Of a DNA stretch of 64,000 nt, positions 10,809-22,430 are shown piece by piece (within the stretch, counting starts at the first letter, position 1; the number at the start of each line of letters is the position of its first letter). Source of the DNA: Diorhabda sublineata (Eukaryota; Arthropoda; Insecta; Coleoptera; Chrysomelidae). The position numbers were made by a program, and so were the translations under genes. Under the pieces are notes generated by a model. It did no database searches, was not told the DNA's origin, and saw only the letters and a program-made list of their open reading frames with translations. The stretch lies in contig NC_079476.1 of assembly GCF_026230105.1 (NCBI RefSeq), forward strand, positions 40,786,559 through 40,850,558, read 5' to 3'.

Positions 10809-11446
10809 CGGAGTTTGGATATTAAATAACGAGACTTTTTACGAAATTCTACATTTACAAAAATTCTACATTCGAATATACTTTCCTCCCCTTTTTCCAT
10901 TGATCGAAGTAGTGCTGAAAGTGAGTTTCGTTCAGGAGATCTGCCGTTTTTTGTTTTACCCCTTCCACCAACTCAAATCAGGTTCCTTTCAAAGCGGATT
11001 TTATCTTCACACGGTGCCAAATCTGGTGAGTACGGCGGGTGTTAGAGTATTGTAGTGCACTTACTGGCCAAATATTGCTTCACAGATAGCGTGTTACGGG
11101 CAGATGCGTTGTCCTGGTACAAAATCGGGCCGTTTTTTACGAACTCGTTGCCAAAACTGACAAATAGTAAGTCTGGTAAACAGCCTGACTCTCTAGAACC
11201 CATTCAATCATCACGATACCGTTAATGTGGACAAAAATGCTCAAAATTACCTTGAACTTTGATTTGCTCTAAAAAACATGCGTACAAGATAGAGAATTGT
11301 TCTCATATTCATATGAATTTTTTTTTAATTTAACGAGACATTTTAGAAACGTGTTTTGGGACGTTCACAGGCAAAATATCTAGATACCCCACCCGTCTAG
11401 GGCGTCCTCTGGGCGCGCAGTCTCGTTATTTAATAGCCAGACCTCG
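10809..11446 (-). mobile_element. Internally deleted mariner with both terminal repeats
   Basis: The element is flanked by TA (10807-10808 and 11447-11448) and begins and ends with inverted repeats of about 28 bp that contain ATTAAATAACGAGACT and match at about 24 of 28 positions. Its 638 bp is about half the usual mariner length. The minus strand encodes the catalytic half: HINGIVMIEWV, then LYQDNASARN (second aspartate), HPPYSPDLAPC (third-aspartate region), then in shifted frame KIKSALKGT, and near the end HYFDQWKKGRK. There is an in-frame stop just before HPPYSP, and a deletion with frameshift removes the residues after SPDLAPC. The DNA-binding half and first aspartate are gone. Non-functional. 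Confidence 0.9.
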
Positions 11447-11448
11447 TA

Positions 11449-11974
11449 CTTCACTACCATGTTTTTTTTAAGGTGTCCCAATCGTCGTAAGCTGAAAGCC
11501 AAATCTTCAAATTCCTATAATCTCGGTGGATATAAGTTTTTTGCGCGTTTTTTTACTCAACCCAGCACACAAAACAACCCAATTAAAAATATCCTTGCAG
11601 AAGAGAACAATCCTGTATGAGTACAGAATTTTCTTAAATTGCAATTTTCAAAATTAAAACTCAATATATTTATCCGAATGAAGTGTTTTCTTTTCGCAAA
11701 TTTTTTTGACGTTATCGTTGATTATCGAAATTTTTTGACCATTTTGAAATTTAACCATGGTACAGAGATATTTAGAATGTAAAATGGTTTCTCCAAAATT
11801 TTGAAAATATTACTAATAATATTAATAAACTTTATAGGATCAATTTGTTAATTAATTTCCTTTCCTTATGAATTAGGAAATTATCCTTTTGTGGAAATCA
11901 TGTGGAATCATGAATAATTTATCTGTCTATATAATCGATTCTTGAATCGATTATATACTTTAACTTCAACTTAC
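11449..11974. other. Intron sequence downstream of the cadherin exon
   Basis: AT-rich, no feature seen. The cadherin exon's 5' splice site opens onto this stretch on the minus strand. Confidence 0.5.
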
Positions 11975-12118
11975 ATTCATCGTGATCTTTGGCGGTGACA
12001 GTAAGTACGGTGTGTTGAATGTCCTCATTTTCGTCAACTTCCGCTTCATAAAGAGCCTTATCAAAATAAGGAGGATTATCGTTTTTGTCAGCGATTCCAA
12101 TGCGGATAAATTTCGTCA
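11975..12118 (-). CDS. CadN: Cadherin exon, probably neural cadherin (CadN)
   Basis: On the minus strand a 144-nt exon is bounded by a pyrimidine-rich acceptor (TGTTTTTTGTTTCAG, AG at 12120-12119) and a consensus donor GTAAGT starting at 11974. It enters with two bases of a codon and leaves with one, so skipping it would keep frame. It encodes about 47 residues: KFIRIGIADKNDNPPYFDK, then LYEAEVDENEDI and VLTVTAKDHDE. DKNDNPP is the calcium-binding linker between extracellular cadherin repeats, PYFDKALYEAEVDENE starts the next repeat, and TVTAKDHDE is its second calcium-binding motif. The wording closely matches what I recall of insect CadN, a homophilic adhesion receptor of neurons with very long introns. 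No intact neighbouring exon was found. Cadherin is nearly certain; CadN is likely. Confidence 0.85.
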
Positions 12119-13649
12119 CTGAAACAAAAAACACAATTAGTCATTTAGACACACGTTTTCTAAATTAATTTATGTCAGATCGATATCTCGAATGGCTTCA
12201 GGAATATAGAGATTTTCATTAAAGCATTTTAGTTTTCGCATTAAATTTATAGTTTTCTGTAAAATCTAATTTTCCTCAATTTCCCAATTATAATTATTTT
12301 CAGCAGCTGATATTTTTCTCGAAACCCTCGTATTAAGAAACCGCTCTTCACAGAAATTTATAAGAATTTGAGACAAATTTATTTTTGTATTTTCTGAACA
12401 AAGAGGACCCCTTCGAAATCTGAAATTTTGTTTCATAATTTCTAACTTTATGTTATATAACTGACTATTTAGAGTCACGGAGAAGCTGTTGTATTTTTTC
12501 TATTATAGTATTAACGTTCATCTTCCGATTTTCTTGTATCACAACGTTGCCATATCACAACTGTAACCACTATTTAAATAGTATTATTTTTCAAAAAATT
12601 ACTCCAACTTTAACCCTGTATATTTCACATAAATAAGGAAATGAAGAAATCTAATATTGAAAGTCAGTTAGACACACGTTTTCTTAATTGATTTCTGTCA
12701 TAAATGAATCGATATCTCAAATGGCTTCGGAAATATAGATTTTTTTATACAAGCATGTCAAAATTTTTTGACTAAAGCTAAAATATAAATAAAGCTATGG
12801 ATAAAACCATGGAATATCATGTATTTGTGTCCGAAAATGGCGAAAATCATGTTAGTTTTCAGATCAAATGTATAGGTTTCCGGAAAATATACCTTTTATG
12901 GCTTCGAAAATAAAGATTTTGTTATATAAGCACAAATATTTTATCAAATTACTAATCAGTTTACCACCTCAATTATCACATTTTTCAATACATTTTCTGG
13001 TTTTTTTTTATTAAAAAGTTAATTCGGTTATATAAAGTTGTATAATTTTGTAAAATAAACTTGTGTAATTTCAAATTTGAAAACTTATTCTCGCGTTTTA
13101 GTCGGAAAATTATTCGGTTTTATTTCAAAGATATTTTCTTAGTTCTCAACGATTTGCTTGGTTTCATTTCCATAGACAAATTCAATGTGTTATAATTAGT
13201 AGTAGTAGGTAGGCACTATTTCATCCATGCCAATATAAATTTCTTAAATTCAATTTAGATCGCGCAGACACAGCAGGAGATTAGACCACATCGCACCGGT
13301 TAATGTGAACTTCCGCGTTCTTGGGTTCGTCAGAAATACAAAGAAATCGTGGAACGCCTCGCTCTAAAAATGGTTTCCATAGAAAACTTAATTGATTTTA
13401 TATTGATAACACTATAAAAACCGCCAGGCTCCTCACATGTTCATTAAATACGATTTTACAAATTGGTAAAAGGAAATTTGATGTTTTTTTTCTCATCTTA
13501 GAATACTGAAAATTAAATACAGGATAATAAAATAAAAGTATTTAACCCCTATCGACACGTATCACAGTAAAGCGTCTTTTTAGCACGATTTAAACCAATA
13601 AATTTTGTGTGATTTCTGTCTTAAGTATTCAAAGTAGATTTTTTATGAT
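12119..13649. other. Intron sequence with a duplicated ~85-bp segment
   Basis: A segment at 12133-12215 (TTAGACACACGTTTTCT, then ATCGATATCTC, then AATGGCTTC) recurs at 12663-12750, with a third partial match (ATGGCTTCGAAAATA) near 12900. The first copy lies immediately upstream of the cadherin acceptor on the minus strand. The CCCTGTATA at 12614-12622 is an inverted CAGGGT-type end motif. No second copy of the exon lies beside the other repeats. Confidence 0.6.
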
Positions 13650-13935
13650 TCTAAGCATGCTTTATAGGATTTAGATCAAGCGATCTGAGTGGAAGCGGTG
13701 GATGAAGAAACTTTATTTTTCCAAAAACCGGAGCAGTTCAAAGTTCAATAAAAATATTGTATGTTGGCCCATATTTATACCTGCTTTGTTTCCATCCAAT
13801 ATAATCAAAACAAATTGGTGAATTTCTAGAATAAATCGTCTGTGTTGAGCCTATTTTGAGTAATCCAACAGCTTGACACGATTTAATTTTCATTTGAGCA
13901 TTATTAGAACCAACCATCTAAAAATTTCATACAGC
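13650..13935 (-). pseudogene. Tc1-like transposase scrap
   Basis: The minus strand at about 13654-13710 reads HPPLPLRSLDLNPIKHA, resembling the SPDLNPIEN/H segment with the last catalytic residues of Tc1-like transposases (serine-proline changed to serine-leucine, glutamate changed to lysine). Upstream frames (to about 13935) are interrupted and only loosely similar. The match is short; treat as probable. Confidence 0.4.
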
Positions 13936-14984
13936 CGCTCTATGTGGAAATTGAAATAGGAAATTCTTAATTTCAATTCTAAAGAATCAAACAAAAATTC
14001 CCAGAAATAAAACTCATTTATTTTTTCTCTAAAGATAGTAGATTCCAACGAATAGTTTCAAATAGATCGATATAGTTGAGGAATGTCCTTTTGAATAGAT
14101 GTATAAATATTACACGCTCCAGTTTCCTTGACCGTATCCTCTGTATAAGAGAAATAGCTTAGAAGAGTGGAGAGAATTGTTGGCTTTCATATTTGTGCGG
14201 GCTCTAAAAATAGAGAAACATTAATCTCTATTTAATATTAATTATTCGAAATAAAACATGTGATTGTAACAAATCTGATTGTGACATTAGAATAATAAGC
14301 TTCAGAACTTTTGTTTATTTTGCTTTTCCAATGGTAATTGCAACAAGCTTGATATAAACTGATATGGACAATTTTTTCTCTACGTCTCGGGAAAAATTAA
14401 CTGAAAAATTTTTTCCAATTCATAAATGCTATTCAAACCAAACATTTTGCTTGACAAGTCATTTTCATTAATCATTTAGTACAAAAAATTAAATCTGTAT
14501 TTCATATCACGAGAAAAGTTCATTTTGTTGGTTCTATAATTGAATCAAAATCACAATTCGGTCCTTTTTTTGTTAGACCAGGACACTGTGTGTGCGGCGA
14601 ATACCAGATTTGTCAAACAAGTTCCAGGCAATTCTGACAGAATGATGATTAAATGTTGTTGGAAATGAAAGAAATCAAAATACACAGAACAACGTTCATT
14701 ATTAAAAAACAAATTTGATTTATATTGTTGTTTGAGTCAATGTATTGTCAATTAGTATATTTATTTTTATACAAAAAACAAGCACAAGAGGACAAACGCT
14801 CCAGAAGTTCGAGTGGTGCTTGCCATATGGAGCTGCCCGTGGATATTGATATTGAACTTGAATTGTAGTTTATAGTGTTCGAGAAAGACGTTGCTTAGTT
14901 ACCTGACGTTTTCTCTATGCTCTAAGGTGTCAAAGTTTTCGCCGTCATCTGGACGAATCTAGATTTAATCAGATTTCAGCGTAT
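13936..14984. other. AT-rich sequence, nothing recognised
   Basis: No coding similarity or repeat structure was recognised. Confidence 0.45.
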
Positions 14985-15230
14985 TATCATCATCATCATC
15001 TCGTCCACTGCTGGACATAGAGCTCCTTCAAATGCTCCCAGTTTTCTCTGTTCTGAGCGGTTACTACCCAATTTGTTTTCTTGGGGGGTCTTCCTGGACT
15101 TCTTTTTGTCCATCGGTTATCTTGTATCCAAACTCCAGATTTCCTACCACGTTTTACTTGATTGATAAGATCTCGGGTCTTTTTGAAAATAAGGTTGTGT
15201 ATGAACTGGTGACGCCGTTTCGTTGAACAG
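14985..15230 (-). mobile_element. RTE-type LINE 3' end with (TGA)n tail
   Basis: The minus strand reads KTRDLINQVKRGRKSG, then RWTKRSPGRPPKK, then TAQNRENWEHLKELY and VQQWTR before TGA at 14998-14996. SPGRPPKRW followed by AQNREKWxxLxEAYVQQWT is the conserved C-terminus of a common insect non-LTR retrotransposon lineage. It is followed on the minus strand by a TGATGATGATGA tail, which appears as (ATC)n at 14987-15000 on the plus strand. Only the 3' end is present, typical of 5' truncation at target-primed insertion. Assignment to the RTE clade is from memory of the motif. Confidence 0.8.
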
Positions 15231-15429
15231 CTTAAGTTTCACCTTCTGGCATGATCTTCTTCAAATATTGATTGTTATGTTAATGACATGGATGTGAAAA
15301 ATCGAAAACCAAAGCTACTCTTTTCATTTATGGTCGCATGGGACGCAATTTCGAACAAAGTTTCCACTCCTTTCCATGTCTTTAGCCACGCCTCTTTTTT
15401 GTTTAAATTAAATGCACATTTCTGGGTTT

Positions 15430-15690
15430 TTATAGGGCGCTAGTTTTGCTGCGCTTTCTGTAAATATGAACGCCGCAGTTTTCGTTGAGGTTGACAAGTC
15501 TGAAGGACACAAAATGTATAGTAACAGTCTCGATACGTTTCTTTGGGGTACTCGGGACTAAATATATTTCTCGTATTCCTTTATCTACTTTAAACAATAG
15601 ACCTGTAATACTTTGTCAAAGGCTTGGCTAATATCTATAAAAATACCTCTAGATCACCTCAGCAACATTTATTTGTCCACCCTTGAGAGA
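15430..15690 (-). pseudogene. Jockey-like LINE reverse-transcriptase scrap
   Basis: The minus strand at 15612-15652 reads IFIDISQAFDKV, the reverse-transcriptase motif A (first catalytic aspartate) in the style of Jockey-clade elements. It then frameshifts into LLFKVDKGIREIYL. Downstream pieces (HFVSFRLVNLNENCG) fit the following region only loosely. There are stops in every frame. A dead fragment next to the RTE-type tail. Confidence 0.6.
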
Positions 15691-16070
15691 ATTAGATCTC
15701 AATCTTTAGAACCAAATGTTTCAAGACCTTTCCAAAAACCTTTTCCTTGTTTTTATGAGAGATGAATATATACAAGTGAAGATTAAAAAGTTGTAAGATT
15801 TGAATTTAGAACAAAAGTATTCTGTATTGAGTAAAACTGTGAACGTAATACTTTTCTTCAATTTCAATATTATAAATTTTGAAAACATGACTCAAAATTT
15901 TCTTGTCGCGAAGAAATTTATCGTAATAATGTATCCTTCTATACTTTTCATATTTAATTCCTCAAATAAAATCAAAAATATACAAAAATATTTTTTATTT
16001 TTTAGGTTATTTATTTAACAGCCTCATCCAATATTGATGTAGAGTATATTTGTTTACCGGTCCCGAAATT
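15691..16070. other. AT-rich sequence, nothing recognised
   Basis: Open frames here are rich in Ile, Asn, Phe and Lys as expected from composition. Confidence 0.45.
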
Positions 16071-16077
16071 TTAGACA

Positions 16078-16331
16078 TTTAATTGGCTTAGCACGAACAA
16101 TCTCAAATTTTCTCCATCCCAATTATAAGACGAGAACTTTCCATCGATTAAATCAACCGACACCTCAGTCGGCGCCGAACAAATCTTAAACTGTCTCTTT
16201 CTAAACGAACTAAAGATAAAATTTGTGATTCTGTGTAGAGAAAAAGTTGGTATAAGTTCGTTGAAAGTTTTGTTAGAGGATCTAATCTTTTTAATCATTA
16301 ATCTCTTTAATACGTGCTCACATTTTTTCAT
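16078..16331 (-). other. Unrecognised open frame, coding status uncertain
   Basis: An 86-codon minus-strand frame ends near 16078. Its C-terminal half (KICSAPTEVSVDLIDGKF, then SSYNWDGENLRLF) has a less biased composition than neighbouring random frames. There is no recognised domain, splice site or promoter context. It could be transposon debris or chance. Confidence 0.15.
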
Positions 16332-16599
16332 TAAAACATAAATGTCATATTATTCTGCTTGATTATATTTGGTTGTTGATATGGGTCACGGTCGTCACCT
16401 AAAAAACGCTTGTCTACTATTTAAGTTTTGAGAAAGATAAACGAAAACAAATATTCATAATTAGGTATGGCTTTATCGATTTCCAAAATATTCGTTTTAA
16501 CCAATTGTTGAAGCATTGTTTCCATCCCGAGGTACCTCCAAAACATGTCCATTATCTTGGTGGAGAATGTTTTGTTTTCTGCGATTGGTATCTCTTATA

Positions 16600-16900
16600 C
16601 TTTCGCTGGCGTACCATTCAGAATTGACGGTTCTACGTTTGCCCTTTTAGAACTGTCTTTTACATGTCTAGTTATCCAACTTTTTTTGGATTCGGTTCAT
16701 GCAATCGATTTTTGATAGATCCATGATTTGTCGCTTGGTACGATCTGTATGAAGTTGTCACAGCATGCGATTTTGGATGACCTTCACGAAATTCATCCTG
16801 TAGCGAAGATCGATCACGATTGAAATCGGAAAACCAGCGAAACACGGCAGTGTCTCGAGGTGGTGCTTCATCACCAAAAGCCGAAGCGAGATAATGTCGG
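16600..16900 (-). pseudogene. Mariner transposase N-terminal fragment
   Basis: The minus strand from 16900 downward reads HYLASAFGDEAPP, then TAVFRWFSDFNRDRSSLQ, then DEFREGHPKS. This matches the helix-turn-helix and linker of a mariner lineage (FGDxAPSxATVYRWFxEFxRGRxSLxDEFREGRPKS). Further on, SIKNRLHEPNPKKVG resembles the second helix-turn-helix exit, followed by stops. The catalytic domain is not found downstream. Confidence 0.75.
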
Positions 16901-18119
16901 ATTTGCCATATCTTAAAACTTAATTAACAACCCTCGTAGTTACAATAGATGCATTATATATTTTTGTTTTTAAACCCCCGATTAATTAAACCATTGCGTT
17001 GTTTCGATTTGTGTGGATGTGTCATGAAGATTCCGAATTTGAAACTAATCAATTAATTCAATTCAATTAATTTCACGTTCCAGTTCTTTGTTTTTGTTCA
17101 ATTCTTCTACATCAAATGAAACCACAATTCATAACGGTTTCCAATTTTCACGTTTTCCCACGACCTTGTGTAAACAATATATTTGTTTTATTTTCAACCA
17201 AGATTATGTCATTTTAATAAACATATCTGCGAAATAATTATTTTCCAAATTTCAAACTAACCTACTTATTTTCATGTTAAAACGCCTGTCTAGTCAATCG
17301 ATTGACTGACATTTTAATTGAGACAAAAACGTTGTGTGCGAAAATACAGTTTGGCGTGTCTAATACGTTAATTTACGACAAAATATTAACATTTACAATC
17401 ATTTAGTACGTCTACAGTGAAAAAAAAAACATACTAAAATTTTAAATCGATATCTTAAATAGTTTTTGAGTTACAGTCATTTAAAAGAGTACCCGCTCGG
17501 AAGTTAGATAGTTGGATTGGCTGCGGTACATTTCGAATTTGCTGGAGTGATTACTCGGAGACAAATTATCCGATCGCTATCAAATTTTGTTTACATCTTC
17601 TCTATACAATTCTCCATACGATGACCTTCCAGTTTTTTGATATGATCAAAAATGGAATTTTGGCAGGCCAAAAACGACCATAATTTTGGGTAAAATTTAA
17701 CTTGCCGCCATTTTGTCAATTTTTGATTTTTTTGTTCACCCGAGGGTCATCGTACAGACAATATGTTTTAGTTTAACGAGAATTTTTTTTGTTAGGTTTT
17801 ATCAACGGAGAAGGCTGCAATGAATCCAGCAGTGGAGGACCTTTTTTTGGCGTCGCCGGATCGCCGGAGATCGCGTGTCATTACAAAAATATTCAATATT
17901 TTATTCCAAAAATTTTACTGCGTATTCTCAAAACATGTATAAATATATCCTCAAAATTTTAAAACGATTGATTCACTAGTTTTTTTTTAATTTCCAAAAA
18001 TTGCCTACACTAGGTGTGCCCCCTTTTACATTCAGTATGAATATCGCCAACGGTTCCAGAAATTCCAACTTAAGAAAAAAGCCTATCGAATTTCAATGAT
18101 TTCATTTTCATTTTTTAAT
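16901..18119. repeat. Non-coding sequence, probably old repeat
   Basis: Phrases such as ATCGATATCTTAAATAG, then TTTTTGAGTTACAG, and GGCAGGCCAAAAACGACC with a GC-richer stretch near 17820-17870 have the look of a dispersed insect repeat. I see no terminal repeats and no coding content. Confidence 0.25.
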
Positions 18120-18770
18120 ATAATCCCAATTAAGCTTCACTGACGTTTCGTAGAGAAATTCTAGCATCCTGAAAACTTTTGGAAGCGCTGGGGAATTCAA
18201 AGCCTTCCGATATTGTGGCAAGTGCAATGGATTCGTGATCCTCAGACACAAATTCTTCCATTTTTAATTTATGACTCAACGTAATTTTTTGAAACTAAAC
18301 TCGCATAATAAGCACCTGTAACAGCGTTTCTCTTTTGTAGATAATTTATTGAAATTGCGACTCAAATAATTGAGATTCATCTAGAATTTTTTCTGTAGTA
18401 GTGAACCCGTTTTCTACATCCTAGTGATGGATCCTTGACTCATCCTCTGTTTCTAATATTCCATGAAAACTTTCTTTATATGATATATGTTGCAGACAAT
18501 TTCTCCATGACCAGTTCGGCGGTATAATATATTATATACCGCAAGGTATGGGACACCATTATCTTCAATTATTTGTCTAATAGTCATATGTCAAGATCAT
18601 GGACTTTTTTAACATCATCTTGTATAGTTGTAGACGCTTTACCTACAGAGTACTTGACCGTCTACCACTACTTTATCTAATAATGCAGATTTTCTTTATT
18701 GTTTTGAATGCAAGTATTTAATCACGTCGCGTTGCTCCACATGATCTAATCTCTCTCAAATAAACTCGCT
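18120..18770 (-). pseudogene. Heavily decayed mariner transposase
   Basis: Scattered minus-strand pieces keep mariner order. Near 18740 EQRDVIKYLHSK resembles the start of the first helix-turn-helix. At 18444-18424 DESRIHH corresponds to DETWIHH with the first catalytic aspartate. At about 18316-18281 TGAYYASLVSKN corresponds to NGAYYASLLDKL of the catalytic domain. Many stops and frame changes separate them. An AT-rich palindrome (GCGGTATA to TATACCGC, 18519-18542) lies within it. Confidence 0.55.
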
Positions 18771-19506
18771 TAAAATGATTGAGTCTTATCAGTTTATGGG
18801 GTGAGTATGTACATGTAAGGATAAAATTTTTTCGTTATCATATAATTTAATGGTAGACGAAACTAATTTTTTAACATTGTAGAAAACTAATGAATAGAAA
18901 ATATAAGAGGAAAAGTTTTTAAGAACTCGAAGAAAAAGAGATAAAAATCTTGTACTTTCAAAAAATGTTTTATATCATTTTCTTTTTAGCAATAAAAAAG
19001 ACACTTGAGACGATGGAATATAGAAGATTCTTTACGTCCACGAATATTCTTTTAGGGAAAGCGGCTTTTAAGGAACTTCAAATTGTTCAAGTTTTAATTT
19101 GTACCGAGTAAAATTACACTTTTAAAGGGATATCGAGAATATAAATGGGATAATTCAAATTATTTCAAAGCCTTTTATGTTATAATTTCATAGATTTCCC
19201 GAATAAATCATTCGTTTGTTTCCTTTCAAGAAAACTAAGTCTGTGATAATCCGAAAAAAAGATTTACGCTTCTCGACAACACATGTCAAGACAGACAAAC
19301 GGTTTTGAATGATGATAACTCGCATCTTTTTTTTGTCATTTCAAATTTGTATTTCATTTTTGCGAAACGAATTGTTTCGATTGTTCTCACGGACTTAACA
19401 ATGTGGGATTTGAGATACAAGTCGAAGTGAATATGTCATTTGAAGATTCATAAACAAATCGGTCTAGTAAATATATACTTTGTATATGATATTTCGCAAA
19501 TAGTAT
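18771..19506. other. AT-rich sequence, nothing recognised
   Basis: No gene or repeat recognised up to the edge of the foldback. Confidence 0.45.
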
Positions 19507-21459
19507 ATTTCTAGAAATAAGAGCTTAAACGTTTTATTTGCTTATAAATAATGGTATAGTTTTTTTATCTCTAGAAAAATAATATTTACTCCCTGTACAA
19601 AATTCGGAAAAACATCTAACAAACCGTCAGTCCACGTGGACTCATCATCTCCACTGTTTATCAATGAAAACATCGAATCGAAATCTACACTCATAAAAAT
19701 TCTAGTCATTAAAAAAGCTATAAATTTAGTATTTTATTGTTTTTTCAGTATCTCCAGTATATTCGAAGATATTTTGAGGAAAAATACGAAATTGCAAAAA
19801 AATCTTTTGCTCTTCAAACTCAAATTTTTCTAAAATTACGCATTTTAAATTGATCAAACTTCTTGAGTGTATTGATGAAACATATATAAAGAAAATCACA
19901 AAGGGGTAAAGGTATATTTGTTTTGGGAGTGGTTAGAGGGTTGTTTTTGCGTAGAAAAATGTTGGAACCGACCTAATTTTGAACAAAAGTCATTCAATTT
20001 TCATGCTAGAACTTTTTTTATTTTAAGGATCTAATTAAAAAAAAACTCTATGAATTTTCTTCGAAAAATGCAAAGTTTTTTCGTTATTTGGCTTTGAATC
20101 TTTCAAATTATGTTGTGTATTGATAATACATATAAATAAAAAGGTCACAGAGGGGTGAAGATCTATTTTTATTAGGGGAATGGTAAGGGGATTGTTTTTA
20201 CTGATTTTTGTGTAGAAAAAAGCTGGAATCGACCTTTTGATCAAAAGTCATTAACTTTTCATTTTAAAACTCTAATTCTATTATTTAGCTTTGAATATTT
20301 CCCATTATGTATTTAACGAAAAAAAACTAACCATATGTCGGTTCGTGTTGGTAGTAGAAAAATTATAAAAAAAGGATTTTATATATTTTTTTGATATTTA
20401 CAATTTTGCTTTCTACAGTTTTTTGATAAAAAGCAAATTTTTCGATTTATTCACAAAAAATTGTCAATTTTTGCCATCGATTCCTGTAGTAACAATGTGA
20501 AAAAATTCCCATCCTAGAAGGAGTGGCAACCACCCCTAAGGTTTTAGCGTACGGCATGATATAAAAAATGATCCTTGGACTATTCCCTACCTCCTGTGAA
20601 AAAATTGTGGGGTGGGAATGTTTTTTCATAATCTGACTACAGAAATCGATGAAAAAATTGATTCCAAGATGAAGAAATCGACATTTTTTTGTGAATAAGT
20701 CGAAAAATGTCCTTTTTTATAAAAAAACTGTAGAAAGCAAAATTGTAACTATTAAAAAAATAAACAAAATCCTTTTTTTCACAATTTTCTACGATCAACA
20801 CTTTATTGTTACGTTTTTCCCGTTAAATGCTTAATTTGAAAGATTCAAAGCCATATAACGGAAAAACTTTTTCATAGAATTTTTTGAAATTAGAACTTTA
20901 ACATAAAAAAAATCTCCAGCATGAAAATTGAATGACTTTTGATCAAAATTAGGTCGGTTCCAACATTCTTCTACGCAAAAACAAACCCCTAACTACTCCC
21001 GAAACAAATATACCTTTACCCCTTTGTGATTTTCTTTATATATGTATCATAAACTCACTCAAGAAGTTTGATCAATTTAAAACGCTTAATTTTGGAACAA
21101 TTTGAGTTTAAAGAGCAAACGATTTTTTTGCAATTTCGTATTTCTCAACATTTTACTCCAAAATATCTCCGAATATACTGGAGATACTAAAAAAACAATA
21201 AAATACTGAATTTATAGCTTTTTTTAATGACTAGAATTTTTAAGAGTGTAGATTTTGCACACAGTGAATATTTGGTAAGATCTTATCAATCTACGATTCG
21301 GTGTTTTCATTGGTAAACAGTGGAGATGATGAGTCCACGTGGACTGACGATTTACCGAATTTTATACGGGGAGTAAACATTATTTTTCTAGAGGAAAAAT
21401 AACTATACCGCTATTGATATAAAAAAAAATGAATGTTCAAGCTGTTATTTCTAGAAATA
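19507..21459. mobile_element. 1.95-kb foldback element (long inverted repeat)
   Basis: The left arm (19507 to about 20515) is the reverse complement of the right arm (about 20605-21459) over nearly its whole length, with substitutions and small gaps, leaving a loop of about 90 nt. Landmarks pair from the outside in: TATTTCTAGAAATA-type ends, TAAACATTATTTTTCTAGAG, the GTCCACGTGGAC palindrome (19630-19641 and 21333-21344), CTTTACCCCTTTGTGATTTTC, TTGCTTTCTACAG, and CATCGATT/AATCGATG near the loop. The left arm carries an extra ~248-bp tandem copy (19862-20110 repeated at about 20110-20280) missing from the right arm. No coding sequence was recognised. Open frames inside are compositional. A related end lies at 1-44. 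Confidence 0.9.
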
Positions 21460-22430
21460 GTACAATTAGTAAACAACAAGTTTGGGAAATAAAATTGATA
21501 ATAAAATCTCTCCCTGATTCATTTTCTTTTAGCTAGTCATTGGCTGAATAATAGATTTACTCGCGTAAGAATTGTTCGAAAAGAATCATTAAAACGCCCG
21601 ATTTTTTTTATTTCTTCTCAAATTTTTACTACAATAATTGACACATAAAATATCTTGTGAGAAAAAAATTTTTCTCAACATATATTTTCAATTGAAACTT
21701 GAACTTGAAACCGTTAAATATGCGAGTTGTATTTGTATAATTTTAAATTTCCTATTAAATTAACACCCCGTACATTTAATTTCCCTGGCCGTAATATGTG
21801 GATATAGAGTAACTAACTTTGTGTTATTAATTTGAAATAATAATCAAACCTGTTTGTGAATTCGTAATATTTCTTCAATTAGAGGAATTGCCGACATGTA
21901 GTGAGTTTAAACAAATCCGAATGCGAGCTTCAAATAGTTTCAAATTGTACCACTTCAAGCAAGAATAGTAAATGAGAAATGTTGTTAAAACCGCCAAGGA
22001 ATATCCCACAAACTTCGTTCACTTAAACCTAGTGAAGTTTCTTGCCATTATGGGAAACATTAATTTATGTTGTAGGAGTCCTTTCTTGAAAATAGAAAAT
22101 GGAATTAGTAATACATGAGATTTTTGTTTTTCACATTTGTTTAGATCACGAAGAAAACAATTATCTGTTATTAATCATCCACCTTTGCCTTAAATATTTT
22201 CTAGAATTTTTTAGACATTTAACTATACGTCGTAATTGACTCCATATAGTAATTAAAGCGCCAATTTCAAGCTGCTACTTCGATCGATTTTATTATAGTA
22301 GACCCCAAACGACTATTCAGTCCAATTGTTTTGAAAAATGTCTCAAAATGAATTTCGTTTGACTTGGTAAGATTTAACCATCATACACTTTAATTTACAG
22401 CGACTTCTGGACCACATTTCCAACAATTGA
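21460..22430. other. AT-rich sequence, nothing recognised
   Basis: No recognised feature up to the LINE tail. Confidence 0.45.

Noticed and set aside
12600..12760. Mutually exclusive duplicate of the cadherin exon next to the duplicated intron segment
   Set aside because: I looked on the minus strand beside the second and third repeat copies and found no cadherin-like coding sequence.
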